Shown one piece after another: positions 25,640-32,373 of a stretch of 32,373 nucleotides of DNA (position 1 is its first letter; every line of letters begins with the position of its first letter). The translations under genes were made by a program, and so were the position numbers. The notes under the pieces were generated by a model. That model was not told where the DNA came from and searched no databases. It worked only from the letters and a program-made list of their open reading frames with translations. Origin of the DNA: Phocaeicola faecalis (GTDB lineage: Bacteria > Bacteroidota > Bacteroidia > Bacteroidales > Bacteroidaceae); contig NZ_JADNRM010000026.1 in the NCBI RefSeq assembly GCF_021730445.1, positions 1-32,373 of the forward strand, given 5' to 3'.

Positions 25640-26914
25640 ATGAAACACCTGTTAACCCTGTGCATGGGGCTTTTCATGTTGCTCTCTTGCAACAATAAAC
25701 CCTCTCAATCTGCCGCAATAGCAACAGACGAACCGGAAGTGAACGAAGACACGCTCTTCAGAGTTATAGATTTGGCAAATAACCTGAAGCCATGTGGTGA
25801 CTCCCTGCTATTGAGTGACATTGTGGAGGATGTGGAATATGTAAAACTGGAGGCAGCAGACGATGCTTTGGTTGGAGAAATGTATAAGGGCTATGTATCC
25901 GATAGTGCTATTTTTTATTCCTGCATTGGTAGCCCAATTCGTCCTCATATCTTTATGTTCGACCGTTTTACGGGGAAATTTATCCGCACAATTGGTAAAT
26001 CAGGACAAGGACCTGGTGAAATGTACTCACCGGTTAATGTTGTAGCCAAAGATAGCTTGGTTTATCTATCCTCAGACTATCGCGATGAGCTCTTTGTGTA
26101 CAAAATAAGGAACGGAGAGTTTGTGAAGTGTATCCCCCTGAACAAACCTTATGCTTCTGCATGGTATTATTATATTGGCGACAACAGAGTAATCCACTTT
26201 CCATTTTATAGCATTTGGAATGGCAAATATTTAATGTGCGATATGAGTATTCAGGATTTTGAGGGAAATATCATCCAAGAACAAACACCTGATGTGGACT
26301 ACACCGGATTTGACTACAGAAACAGACCGAATACAGGCCAAGGTGTCGCATGGGCTTATAAGAATCATCCCAATGTGTATTCTTTTTTCACGGATACCAT
26401 CTATGCAGCTTTTGGTGACACCATCCGCCCCAGATATTTCTTGTCATTGGGAAAATACAAACGTCCGCTCCAACTAAAGATGAGTCCAGAATGGAAAGAT
26501 TATATCATATTTCATCATTTTTTGGAAACCAAAGACTGTCTGTTGGGTAATTTCGGATTGGAACAAAAGTCATGGTTCTTCAGATACGACAAAAAAAGCA
26601 AAGAGATAAAGACATGGAAACAAGATGCTAAGTTATGGGATAATCTTCCAGGATTTGAATGGATAATCAGGTCTGCCCCCGGTATCACCAATGATATTGA
26701 CGGTTGCTCCGACCACCTCCGTAAAATGAATTACGTCAATGAAAACCAGTTCGCAATCTGTATCACCCAAGACAATATGGATGAAATCAGAAAGATTGTA
26801 TCCGAGTCCACGAACGTGAAATTCCCCGAAAAGCGTCAGCAGCTTCTAGAACTGATTGACTCGATGGGACCGGATGATAATCCGATTTTGGCTATTTATA
26901 AATTAAAAGATTAG
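25640..26914 (+). CDS. 6-bladed beta-propeller lipoprotein, copy 1
   Basis: This 424-residue protein has a lipobox ending at C17 (FMLLSC), so it is probably attached to the outer membrane. The family start pattern (FRVIDLANNL...LLLSDIVEDVEYVKLE) and the blade motif FDRFTGKFIRTIGKSGQGPGE (about 106-126) identify the Bacteroidales 6-bladed propeller (TolB/NHL-like) family. Further blades follow to about residue 380. The C-terminus is nearly identical to that of the next gene. Proteins like this often sit beside small RiPP-like (NVEALF or GG-leader) genes in this order, but their job is unknown. Its ancestral promoter may be the cassette at 25177-25207, now split off by the IS4-type element. Confidence 0.87.
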   Translation: MKHLLTLCMGLFMLLSCNNKPSQSAAIATDEPEVNEDTLFRVIDLANNLKPCGDSLLLSDIVEDVEYVKLEAADDALVGEMYKGYVSDSAIFYSCIGSPIRPHIFMFDRFTGKFIRTIGKSGQGPGEMYSPVNVVAKDSLVYLSSDYRDELFVYKIRNGEFVKCIPLNKPYASAWYYYIGDNRVIHFPFYSIWNGKYLMCDMSIQDFEGNIIQEQTPDVDYTGFDYRNRPNTGQGVAWAYKNHPNVYSFFTDTIYAAFGDTIRPRYFLSLGKYKRPLQLKMSPEWKDYIIFHHFLETKDCLLGNFGLEQKSWFFRYDKKSKEIKTWKQDAKLWDNLPGFEWIIRSAPGITNDIDGCSDHLRKMNYVNENQFAICITQDNMDEIRKIVSESTNVKFPEKRQQLLELIDSMGPDDNPILAIYKLKD

Positions 26915-26927
26915 TTTTGACAAGATA

Positions 26928-28202
26928 ATGTATTATACTATGAAGAATATGACTTTTAAGAAAACCACGCTTGTATTTTCGCTCGGTTTATTGTCGTTGC
27001 TCAGCTCTTCTTGCCAGCACAAAGCAAGCAATAAAGAAACGGTAGCCAATGACACTATCGTGGAGGAGCCTGCCTTCCGGGTTATCAATTTCACAGAAAA
27101 CCTGACCGATTGCGGAAAGCCGTTAGTGTTAAGTGACATCGTGGATGATGTGGAATATCTCAAACTAGAAACCACGGAAAAAGGATTTATTGCAGGGATA
27201 GAGGACGTGAAAATGTCCGGCAAATATATTATCCTGACTAGCTTTATGGTAGACCACGCTTTATTGTTTGACCGTGTTACGGGCAAGTTTATCAGGACAA
27301 TAGGAAAAGTAGGGCAAGGACCGGGAGAACTGCTCTCGCCATGCTATGTAGGAATACAAAATGACAGTATAGTCTATATCTCGTCCACCTATACTTATGC
27401 ACTTTTTGCACATAAGATTACAGGGGAATTTATCAAGAAGATTCCTTTAGAGCCTAATGTACAATATCCAAATATGAATTTTATCGATGACTATATCATT
27501 CATTATCCCGGAAATGCTAATATTACCGGCTTATATGCCAATGTCTACGTACAGGATTGGGATGGCAATGTCATACAGGAAAGCGTACACCAATTTCCTG
27601 GGAAGTTTACTGAAAACCTGTGGCTAAATTCTCCAATTGTATGGACCTATAAAGGCATACACAATGCATTTTCTTGTGCTACTGATACAGTATATGCTGT
27701 TACAAAAGATTCCATCTATCCGCGTTATTACATACCGGAAGGAAAATACAAAAGAGAAATTTGTGACCGTCATACCAAAGTTAACTGGGACTTCTTTACG
27801 GATGCCATACAGATGGGAAGCATTGCCGAAACAAGAGATTTTTTGCTGTTTAGTTTCGATTTGCATCAAAAGTACTGGTTCTGTCGTTACAATAAGCACA
27901 ACTCGGAAATTGATATTTGGAAACAAGACAGCACAGAACCCACAAAAGCATACGCAAAGAAACCGGTGGGTATCACAAACGATATTGATGGTTATAACCT
28001 TTCTCTAGCCGGATTCCGATATATTGACGACAGGCATTTTGTTCGTTTCATCACCCCGGACAACGCCGATGAGATTAAGAAGATAGTAACAGAGTCCACT
28101 AACGTGAAATTCCCTGAAAAGCGTCAGCAACTTTTAGAACTGATTGACTCGCTGGGGCCGGATGATAATCCGATTCTGGCTATCTATAAACTGAAAGATT
28201 AA
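26928..28202 (+). CDS. 6-bladed beta-propeller lipoprotein, copy 2
   Basis: This 424-residue tandem paralogue of the preceding gene begins 13 nt after it. The lipobox cysteine is C29 (LLSSSC). The true start could instead be ATG 26940 or 26949, which would give a more normal signal peptide. It shares the SDIVDDVEYLKLE start, the FDRVTGKFIRTIGKVGQGPGE blade motif and a nearly identical last 45 residues (ESTNVKFPEKRQQLLELIDS...). The middle is much more diverged, which suggests specialisation of the propeller face with conversion at the 3' end. The stop codon directly abuts the inverted repeat of the IS5-type remnant. Confidence 0.87.
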   Translation: MYYTMKNMTFKKTTLVFSLGLLSLLSSSCQHKASNKETVANDTIVEEPAFRVINFTENLTDCGKPLVLSDIVDDVEYLKLETTEKGFIAGIEDVKMSGKYIILTSFMVDHALLFDRVTGKFIRTIGKVGQGPGELLSPCYVGIQNDSIVYISSTYTYALFAHKITGEFIKKIPLEPNVQYPNMNFIDDYIIHYPGNANITGLYANVYVQDWDGNVIQESVHQFPGKFTENLWLNSPIVWTYKGIHNAFSCATDTVYAVTKDSIYPRYYIPEGKYKREICDRHTKVNWDFFTDAIQMGSIAETRDFLLFSFDLHQKYWFCRYNKHNSEIDIWKQDSTEPTKAYAKKPVGITNDIDGYNLSLAGFRYIDDRHFVRFITPDNADEIKKIVTESTNVKFPEKRQQLLELIDSLGPDDNPILAIYKLKD

Positions 28203-28590
28203 GAGCCTGTTTAAATTTTCCTCAATAATAATCTTGTAGTGGCCAATTTGACCCTTTCCTCTGCCGAATCGAATGTTAACTCATAGTTTCGGCAGAGTCT
28301 TCTATTGTAATCCATCTTTTTTTGAATGGGTCTGAATCCTTGTTCCTTAAATGCGCTGATTACTACTTGAATGACATATCCAAAATTCTTTCTTATGTTA
28401 TCCATCAGTTCCCCTCTATATCCTCCATCGGCAAGGATAACCTTTACTCCGGAACACATTTCTTTAAGGACTCTCATCAACAGATAAGCGGCTTTACTGT
28501 CATGTACATTGGCTATGGTAACCATTACGGCAATAAGAAAACCATTCTTATCTACTATGACATGACGTTTTATACCTTTGGGTAATAGGA
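28203..28590. mobile_element. Decayed IS5-type insertion sequence (one end only)
   Basis: The end gagcctgtttaaattttc (28203-28220) is a typical terminal repeat of Bacteroidota IS5-type elements. It begins at the first base after the TAA stop of the upstream gene. The opposite end is missing: the element stops near 28590, where leader sequence of the C39 gene begins. The TAA could be one half of a target duplication, but the other half is lost. Confidence 0.75.
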
Positions 28591-28627
28591 AAGCCCAATC
28601 TTTGTCATGTAAAACCCTAAAACGCAT
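28211..28627 (-). pseudogene. IS5-type transposase remnant lacking catalytic residues
   Basis: The 138-residue open frame contains the middle of the DDE domain (KGIKRHVIVDKNGFL, then LADGGYRGEL with the second Asp) and the C-terminal RRLCRNYELTFDSAEE...LLLRKI. The N-terminal half, with the first Asp, is gone. Just before RRLCRNYE the segment that normally reads W-x-VER-x-(F/N)-x-W is deleted in frame (joint near 28310-28320), removing the catalytic Glu. The first about 13 residues (from MRFRVLHD) probably come from the flanking sequence. Not functional. Confidence 0.8.
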
Positions 28628-28934
28628 GAATACCTTCCCCCACTACCTCTAGTTGGATGCGATGGACTGCGGCCCCACCTGCCTGCGTATGATAGCCAAA
28701 TATTACGGCAAGAACTATTCGCTCCAGACGCTCCGCTCCCGCTCCTTCCTCACACGCGAGGGGGTATCCATGCTGGGCATCAGTGACGCGGCGGAATCCA
28801 TCGGTTTCCGCACATCCGGAGTGCGTATTACCCTGAAGCAACTGGAGGAAGACATGCCGCTGCCGTGCATCCTGCACTGGAACCAGAACCACTTCGTGGT
28901 GTGCTATGACATCAGGAAGAAACTATCCGACTGA
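28626..28934 (+). pseudogene. C39 (double-glycine) peptidase domain fragment of a bacteriocin-type ABC exporter
   Basis: From ATG 28626 the frame reads MNTFPHYL, TAG (28650-28652), then LDAMDCGPTCLRMIAKYYGKN and continues to HWNQNHFVVCYDIRKKLSD and a stop at 28934. DCGPTC holds the C39 catalytic Cys and NHFVV the catalytic His. The TAG replaces the Gln that sits six residues before that Cys, the oxyanion-hole residue. Only the peptidase domain (about 100 residues) remains of an exporter normally above 700 residues; the membrane and ATPase parts are gone. The fragment is visibly richer in G and C than its neighbours. It runs straight into promoter cassette copy 2. Confidence 0.82.
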
Positions 28935-29097
28935 TACGGAAACTTTATAATAATATAAAGAATAACAGAAAGCTTCTTTGCACGCAAATGATAACAATAT
29001 TCTGATAATCTGTAAAAAGAACAATTCATTAAAGTTCCTAAAACTTTGATATAGCGAAACTTTTTATTTACTTTGTAATAATATATATATAAAGTAT
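28914..29097 (+). repeat. Promoter cassette, copy 2
   Basis: This 184-bp stretch matches 25046-25227 closely (10 substitutions, one 2-nt indel). Its first bases overlap the last codons of the C39 fragment (RKKLSD, stop), as in copy 1, where a different upstream sequence also reads into RKKLSD and a stop. It contains the promoter at 29045-29075 and leads into the TPR gene at 29109. Confidence 0.85.
29045..29075 (+). promoter_or_regulatory. Promoter of the TPR/coiled-coil regulator gene
   Basis: TTTG (29045-29048), a 19-nt spacer and TTACTTTG (29068-29075) form the promoter; the start codon follows 33 nt later. The aaagtt/aacttt inverted repeat over the -33 box is conserved with copy 1 and is a possible operator. 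Confidence 0.7.
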
Positions 29098-29108
29098 ACA
29101 AACTGACT

Positions 29109-30959
29109 ATGAAAAAGGGGAAAAACATTCTATTGAACTTAATCATTCTATTACTATTGACATGTACAGCTTGCGACCGTTCCACTCGTCACGTCACAGA
29201 GCACTTGTCACAAGCGGAGGAACTTATATGGACTGCCCCCGATTCGGCGCTGCACATATTGGAGTCCATCTCTACTTCCAACCGCTTAACCGGAAAAGAG
29301 CAGGCAGACTATGCTTTGCTGCTTTCGTTAGCCCAATATCGCTGTTATATCCCTGTATCCTCCGATTCCTTGATTAACCTTGCCATAGAATATTATCAAG
29401 ATAAGAATGACGCAGATAAAAAAGGGGCAGCCTTTTATGTAAAGGGATGCATATTAGAAGAATATTGTAAAGACATTCCCAATGCCCTACTAGCTTATAA
29501 AGAAGCCGAAATGTGTATTCCCGATATGAATGACAAGCATTATGTTGCTCACATTTATAGCAGTTTGGGATATATCTATGAAAAATCTCTTAGTTTTGAA
29601 TTGGCTAAAGAATATTATCAAAAAGCATTGCAGGAAAATACAAATATAAAAGATATAACTTCACAGGCTAGCGATTTGCTCAATTTATTAGGATTATACC
29701 ATATTGCCAACGACACAGACAGCATCAATCAATGTATAACCGGTTTGTTAAAATGTAGCGATAATCTGAAAGACAGTATTCTTCAGTCTAAGATTTACCA
29801 TAACATTGCAGTCAGTAAAATGCATCAGGAAAAATATGAGGAAGCCGAGACATTTTTCTTAAGCGCTTTGCATATATCACCTGCTTCTCTCCCTTACAAA
29901 ACACTGGCAGGGCTAGCCCAACTATATATGAAGAAAGGACAAAAAGAACGCGCAGACAGTCTGTTTCAAAATGCTTTGCTTTCTAAAGACTTACCTCTAC
30001 GCGCATATATTTATAATCAATTATATGATGAAGCTTGGAAAACTGAAAATTACAAGAAAATCGCCCAATATGCCCGTCTGTATATAGACACCTCGGACTC
30101 TATCTACAATAGCCATCTGCATCAAGAAGTCTTGAAAGTGCAAAGAAAATATGACCACATGCAATTGCTATACCAAAAATCCCGACAAGCGAATATAATA
30201 TATTCCTTTGTAATCATCATATCCATGGTGAGTGGGATACTTTGTTTTTTATTTATTCAATACAAGAAGAAAAGAAAAGAAGAAAATGAAAAATTGCGAG
30301 CAGAAATAGTCCAATTGGTCGAAATTTTAAATAACATGAAAATTTCTTACGATGAGAATCAGAATAGGCTTCAAGACCAGATAAATGCATTAAGAAGTAA
30401 GCAGGAACAAAATGTTCTTATGTCACCTGAAGAATATGCGGCAATACAAAACACAATAGATAAACTGACAAAAGAAAAAGAACAAAATGAAAAAGAACAA
30501 CATCAAGAGTATGAAAAATTGCAAGCACAGTTTGAAGCTTTAAATCAAAAACTAAAAGAGGTAGAAAAACAAAACAATCGTTTCAGACTTATTTATGGTA
30601 ATCATGATTGTGTGGAGCTAAAAGATATCAAAGCCTTGCAGGTAGCATTAAACTTAAGTCAAAACAAGTCCTTTAATATATCCAACGATAGAGAGGATAT
30701 AAAGCATTGGCTCAACTTATCAAAAAACGGATTTGCCGATAAGCTGCATAAGACCTACCCTATGTTAGATAAAACGTTTCTAGATATTTGCTATTTGGCT
30801 GCTTTAGGTCTTTCTATTGATGAAATAGCTCAATACGCAGGTAACATAAAAAGACGTTCGGTGGAACGGTATATGAGCCTAATTTGCCAAGAAGTACAGT
30901 ACCCCATAAGTGGGAAAAAAGGATTTGAGAGCTTTATCAACCACATACTTACTATTTGA
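29109..30959 (+). CDS. Membrane TPR protein with coiled coil and C-terminal HTH-like domain
   Basis: This 616-residue protein has a signal/lipoprotein-like N-terminus (LLLLTCTACD, C22, with Asp next to it). The region at about 25-345 is a periplasmic TPR array (AKEYYQKAL, YEEAETFFLSALHI). A membrane helix lies at about 362-384 and a long Glu/Lys/Gln-rich coiled coil at 386-495. The C-terminal domain (about 515-605) reads FLDICYLAALGLSIDEIAQYAGNIKRRSVERYMS, with an HTH-like pattern. The layout parallels the TPR-membrane-AraC protein at 1058: an external sensor linked to a cytoplasmic output. It is probably the regulator of the RiPP-like genes that follow. DNA binding is inferred, not shown. 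Confidence 0.82.
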   Translation: MKKGKNILLNLIILLLLTCTACDRSTRHVTEHLSQAEELIWTAPDSALHILESISTSNRLTGKEQADYALLLSLAQYRCYIPVSSDSLINLAIEYYQDKNDADKKGAAFYVKGCILEEYCKDIPNALLAYKEAEMCIPDMNDKHYVAHIYSSLGYIYEKSLSFELAKEYYQKALQENTNIKDITSQASDLLNLLGLYHIANDTDSINQCITGLLKCSDNLKDSILQSKIYHNIAVSKMHQEKYEEAETFFLSALHISPASLPYKTLAGLAQLYMKKGQKERADSLFQNALLSKDLPLRAYIYNQLYDEAWKTENYKKIAQYARLYIDTSDSIYNSHLHQEVLKVQRKYDHMQLLYQKSRQANIIYSFVIIISMVSGILCFLFIQYKKKRKEENEKLRAEIVQLVEILNNMKISYDENQNRLQDQINALRSKQEQNVLMSPEEYAAIQNTIDKLTKEKEQNEKEQHQEYEKLQAQFEALNQKLKEVEKQNNRFRLIYGNHDCVELKDIKALQVALNLSQNKSFNISNDREDIKHWLNLSKNGFADKLHKTYPMLDKTFLDICYLAALGLSIDEIAQYAGNIKRRSVERYMSLICQEVQYPISGKKGFESFINHILTI

Positions 30960-31115
30960 ATAGCAAAAAAGGGAGCTGAAAAATCTCAAAAAGTAGCCTT
31001 GTGTAGACTTAATTTATTGATAATGAGTTGTGTATTGAATCTCATTTCTTTTGCAAACGTACTTGGATATGTCGAAAAAGACATTTAGTTTTACAGAAAC
31101 AAAAATTAAAAACTT

Positions 31116-31523
31116 ATGGAAAAACACACGCTATTTAAAATGCTCATTATTGCTTTATGTATCACATTTAGCATTCCAACGGTTTATGGTTCCGACCTGC
31201 AAGGAGAACCTACAACAAAAGAAGAACCTACGATAATAGAAATTATAGGCATATTTGAAACCCATAAAGACAGGTCTTTGGTTCTCCCTCTTGAGGCATA
31301 TCTGGATGGCTCTCAACTTACCCTTACCTTTTTTGATGCAATAGAAGATGTAACTATATCTATTCTGGGAAACTCAGATACAGTAGAAACACGCACGGTA
31401 TCATTTACAGATTTCCAAACTGAAACCTTTGATGTAAGCCGATATGCAGTGGGTAGTTATAGCTTATTGATAACCACTCCTAGAGGAACCTATTTATTAG
31501 GGAATTTTAAAATAGGTATTTAA
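31116..31523 (+). CDS. DUF3244 family small secreted protein
   Basis: This 135-residue protein has a signal peptide ending near residue 25 (IPTVYG) and then about 100 residues of beta sandwich (LEAYLDGSQLTLTFFDAIEDVTISILG...YAVGSYSLLITTPRGTYLLGNFKI). It matches the Bacteroidales DUF3244 family, whose Ig-like fold resembles C-terminal sorting or adhesion modules. The protein is the whole domain and nothing else. It lies between the TPR regulator and the LanC-like gene on the same strand, 25 nt before the latter. Function is unknown; export to the periplasm or surface is likely. Confidence 0.85.
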   Translation: MEKHTLFKMLIIALCITFSIPTVYGSDLQGEPTTKEEPTIIEIIGIFETHKDRSLVLPLEAYLDGSQLTLTFFDAIEDVTISILGNSDTVETRTVSFTDFQTETFDVSRYAVGSYSLLITTPRGTYLLGNFKIGI

Positions 31524-31548
31524 AAATGTTCTAATAAGAAAGAAGAAT

Positions 31549-32133
31549 ATGGCCATTGATGACGTTTTATTAAAAAGGATTTCTAATCATAGCTTGTTTT
31601 ATGGTTCTTTTAAATCCGATTTAGGACTATACAACGGTAAGATGGGAATGGTCATTTTCTTCTTTCATTACGCACGATATACCGGAAATAGTTTATACGA
31701 AGATTTTGCTGAAGAGTTTTTAAATGAAATACTGGATGGTCTGTACAGTGAGACACCTATCTCTTTCAAAAGGGGGCTGGCAGGTATAGGATGGGGCATG
31801 CTCTATCTCATCAAACAGGGATTTATGGAAACAGATATCCAAGAAACATTTAAAGACATGGACGACAAAGTAATGGAATACAATCTTCTGTACATGAAGG
31901 ACCGTTCATTGGAAACCGGAGCAAAAGGAATAGCGGCTTACGCACATAGCCGTTTATCCGTTTCTCTGCAAGGGGAGCTTCCTTTTGAAGAGAGTTACAG
32001 ACAGACTTTGTATGAAACTTATCCCGATGTATGCCCGGAACAAGAAATATGGGAAGGTATTATAGGGCATGACATAAAAGCAGAAAGTTTATCTTGGAAA
32101 GCAGGATTGGGAATCTTGCTTAAAGATATATAG
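31549..32133 (+). CDS. Half-size LanC-like protein without zinc ligands
   Basis: This 194-residue soluble protein shows the repeated LanC toroid motif four times: LGLYNGKMGM (25-34), FKRGLAGIGW (73-82), LETGAKGIAA (121-130) and SWKAGLGILL (182-191). True LanC cyclases have about 400 residues, seven such layers and a Cys / Cys-His zinc site. Here there is one cysteine (C162) and the sequence stops where the Zn-site repeats should begin. It may be a scaffold, a leader-binding partner or a degenerate cyclase. ATG 31549 follows an AAGAAAGAAG site. The next start is the GG-leader peptide 208 nt downstream. Confidence 0.75.
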   Translation: MAIDDVLLKRISNHSLFYGSFKSDLGLYNGKMGMVIFFFHYARYTGNSLYEDFAEEFLNEILDGLYSETPISFKRGLAGIGWGMLYLIKQGFMETDIQETFKDMDDKVMEYNLLYMKDRSLETGAKGIAAYAHSRLSVSLQGELPFEESYRQTLYETYPDVCPEQEIWEGIIGHDIKAESLSWKAGLGILLKDI

Positions 32134-32141
32134 TTCATATA

Positions 32142-32167
32142 TATATGTGACAAATATATGTGACAAA
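32142..32167. repeat. Perfect 13-bp tandem repeat
   Basis: tatatgtgacaaa occurs twice with no gap (32142-32154 and 32155-32167), followed by a partial third gttgacaaa. It begins 8 nt after the LanC-like stop codon, upstream of the precursor peptide, and might be a regulator-binding direct repeat. Confidence 0.6.
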
Positions 32168-32244
32168 GTTGACAAAAGAACGGCAAGCAATTGCAATTCT
32201 TTTAGTGTGCCTAAACAAAACTGGAAAAAGGAATAAGGCTCGTT

Positions 32245-32260
32245 AAGTGTGCGCACGCTT
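32245..32260. promoter_or_regulatory. Near-perfect 16-bp palindrome upstream of the precursor peptide
   Basis: aagtgtgcgcacgctt is symmetric apart from one mismatched pair. A weak -7-like TTGTTTTG lies at 32279-32286 and a TTG overlaps the palindrome's right edge (spacing 17, off the usual 19-21). It could be an operator for the peptide gene. Confidence 0.35.
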
Positions 32261-32341
32261 GGGCAATAGGATATTTTCTTGTTTTGTTCCTCTCAAGAGA
32301 TTTATTGGTAAAATAAACTATAATTTTAAATTAAATGAATT

Positions 32342-32373
32342 ATGAAAACACTGAAGAAAATCAAACTGAATGG
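32342..32373 (+). CDS. Start of a putative GG-leader RiPP precursor peptide (cut by window edge)
   Basis: ATG 32342 opens a frame reading MKTLKKIKLN before the window ends. This lysine-rich, Leu/Ile-spaced opening matches the leader of Bacteroidales natural-product precursors of the GG-Bacteroidales type (M-K-x-L-K-K-x-K-L-N). Such leaders end in Gly-Gly and are cleaved by C39-peptidase exporters. The context (LanC-like gene just upstream, C39 fragment nearby) supports this. The core peptide lies outside the window, so the product class is open. Confidence 0.55.
   Translation, partial: MKTLKKIKLN

Noticed and set aside
25024..29185. Matching minus-strand open frames in the two promoter cassettes (sharing VNKKFRYIKVLGTLMNCSF)
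   Set aside because: They are antisense to a conserved promoter block, so their similarity follows from the DNA repeat. No start signal or known domain was seen.
31051..31236. A 61-codon plus-strand frame overlapping the DUF3244 gene start
   Set aside because: It overlaps the signal-peptide region of a recognisable gene in another frame and has no independent support.

Overview
The window reads as a chromosomal segment of a gut Bacteroides-type bacterium (order Bacteroidales). Three things point there: many genes preceded by the Bacteroidota promoter pattern (a -33 TTTG/TTG, about 20 bases, then a -7 TAnnTTTG); protein families typical of the group (DUF3316, DUF3244, Mfa2-like and 6-bladed beta-propeller lipoproteins, membrane-anchored TPR sensors); and the coding style. 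I cannot name the species.

Layout. 1-24.6 kb is mostly ordinary core genome. It opens with the last gene of an rRNA operon (5S rRNA plus terminator). Then come marC, a TPR-membrane-AraC regulator, a small orphan histidine kinase and tRNA-Leu(UAG). A minus-strand operon parC - DUF3316 - S41 peptidase lies back to back with glyS - FKBP lipoprotein. A TPR histidine kinase and asd follow on the minus strand, divergent from a proton antiporter - tcdA - lolD operon. An Mfa2-like lipoprotein, DUF2007 and a YqhD-type dehydrogenase follow on the minus strand. Last come a CvfB-like RNA-binding protein, a secreted basic protein, and an ECF sigma - membrane protein - lipoprotein operon.

24.6-32.4 kb is accessory and rearranged. 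It starts with about 1 kb without an intact gene, holding two tandem-repeat arrays (22 bp and 21 bp periods), a long inverted repeat, a promoter cassette of about 180 bp that recurs 4 kb downstream, and a 389 bp internally deleted IS4-type element with both inverted repeats. Two tandemly duplicated beta-propeller lipoproteins follow. Then come a decayed IS5-type element that has lost its catalytic glutamate region, and a GC-rich fragment of a C39 (double-glycine) peptidase gene. In that fragment a TAG stop sits exactly at the conserved oxyanion-hole glutamine. The second copy of the promoter cassette drives a TPR/coiled-coil membrane regulator, followed by a small secreted DUF3244 protein, a half-size LanC-like protein and, at the very edge, the first ten codons of what looks like a double-glycine-leader RiPP precursor (MKTLKKIKLN...).

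How they may work together (inference). The right end looks like the regulatory and left part of a RiPP (lanthipeptide-like) locus. The TPR protein would be the sensor/regulator, the DUF3244 and propeller lipoproteins surface or envelope partners, the minimal LanC-like protein a maturation or scaffold factor, and a C39-type exporter would remove the leader. The only exporter seen here is a pseudogene fragment, so an intact one should lie beyond the right edge or elsewhere if the system works. The repeated promoter cassette suggests that the propeller pair and the TPR regulator were once under the same control.
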